Assembly (NCBI GenBank): GCA_910577735.1
Contig: CAJTOO010000072.1
Coordinates: 1-6,412 of the forward strand
DNA length: 6,412 nucleotides
Reading direction: 5' to 3'
From: an uncultured Lachnospiraceae bacterium
Lineage (GTDB): Bacteria > Bacillota > Clostridia > Lachnospirales > Lachnospiraceae
The position numbers and the translations under genes are program-made. Of this stretch, positions 6,333-6,412 are shown in pieces (within the stretch, counting starts at the first letter, position 1; the number at the start of each line of letters is the position of its first letter). Below the pieces are notes generated by a model. It saw only the letters and a program-made list of their open reading frames with translations. It did not search any database and was not told the DNA's origin.

Positions 6333-6376
6333 GCGATAACGAGCGGGAATATTATAACTCATACTTCGCATACTGA
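6333..6376 (+). pseudogene. Displaced remnant of the AAA-ATPase-like gene
   Basis: Joined to 4988 with the insertion sequence and one TCA removed, the frame reads ...LLDKDVLSDNEREYYNSYFAY and then TGA (6374-6376). The LS..E..YY pattern after the fragment's helix fits the family. The restored ORF would be only 148 residues, so the gene carries a second lesion. The sequence after the stop is very AT-rich and shows no further coding. Confidence 0.55.
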
Positions 6377-6412
6377 AATATGATAAAAAAATAAAATCAA
6401 TACTTTCATAAA

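Overview
The window looks like an accessory stretch of a Firmicutes chromosome, most likely Clostridia of the Lachnospiraceae type. This is inferred from strong AGGAGG-like ribosome binding sites, moderately GC-rich genes set in AT-rich spacers, a gene of the AAA-ATPase-like/DUF1703 kind, and a hairpin-forming intergenic element of a sort I associate with that group. No rRNA, tRNA or CRISPR array is visible, and no gene fixes the species.

Layout. Positions 1-228 are AT-rich with no gene. Positions 229-339 hold a compact structured element that can fold into a long hairpin, with T.G pairs that favour a plus-strand RNA. A candidate extended -10 promoter (409-437) then leads into a two-gene operon. 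The first gene is a UvrA-like twin ABC ATPase (best start 485, end 2902) that lacks the UvrB-binding region. The second is a cytoplasmic beta-lactamase-fold serine hydrolase (2899-3828), whose start overlaps the uvrA-like stop as ATGA. Short UvrA relatives without the UvrB-binding domain, such as Streptomyces DrrC, are known for drug self-resistance. The operon may therefore be a resistance or detoxification pair, but that role is inference.

Downstream is a decay zone. A promoter-like pair (3872-3900) precedes a small broken reading frame (3965-4217) with an apparent 1-nt frameshift and an internal stop. Next comes a 109-residue ORF (4246-4575) whose N-terminus resembles a known MSYDL.VFE-type hypothetical family but seems internally deleted. 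After it lies the N-terminal part of an AAA-ATPase-like protein (4586-5020).

That ATPase gene is interrupted by a complete insertion sequence of the ISAzo13 type (4989-6329, 1341 bp). The element has 24-nt imperfect terminal inverted repeats, an apparent 3-bp TCA target duplication, and an intact 409-residue transposase on the minus strand (6242-5013). Removing it with one TCA copy restores the ATPase frame for only 14 more codons before a TGA at 6374-6376. The gene therefore appears to have been truncated independently of the IS.
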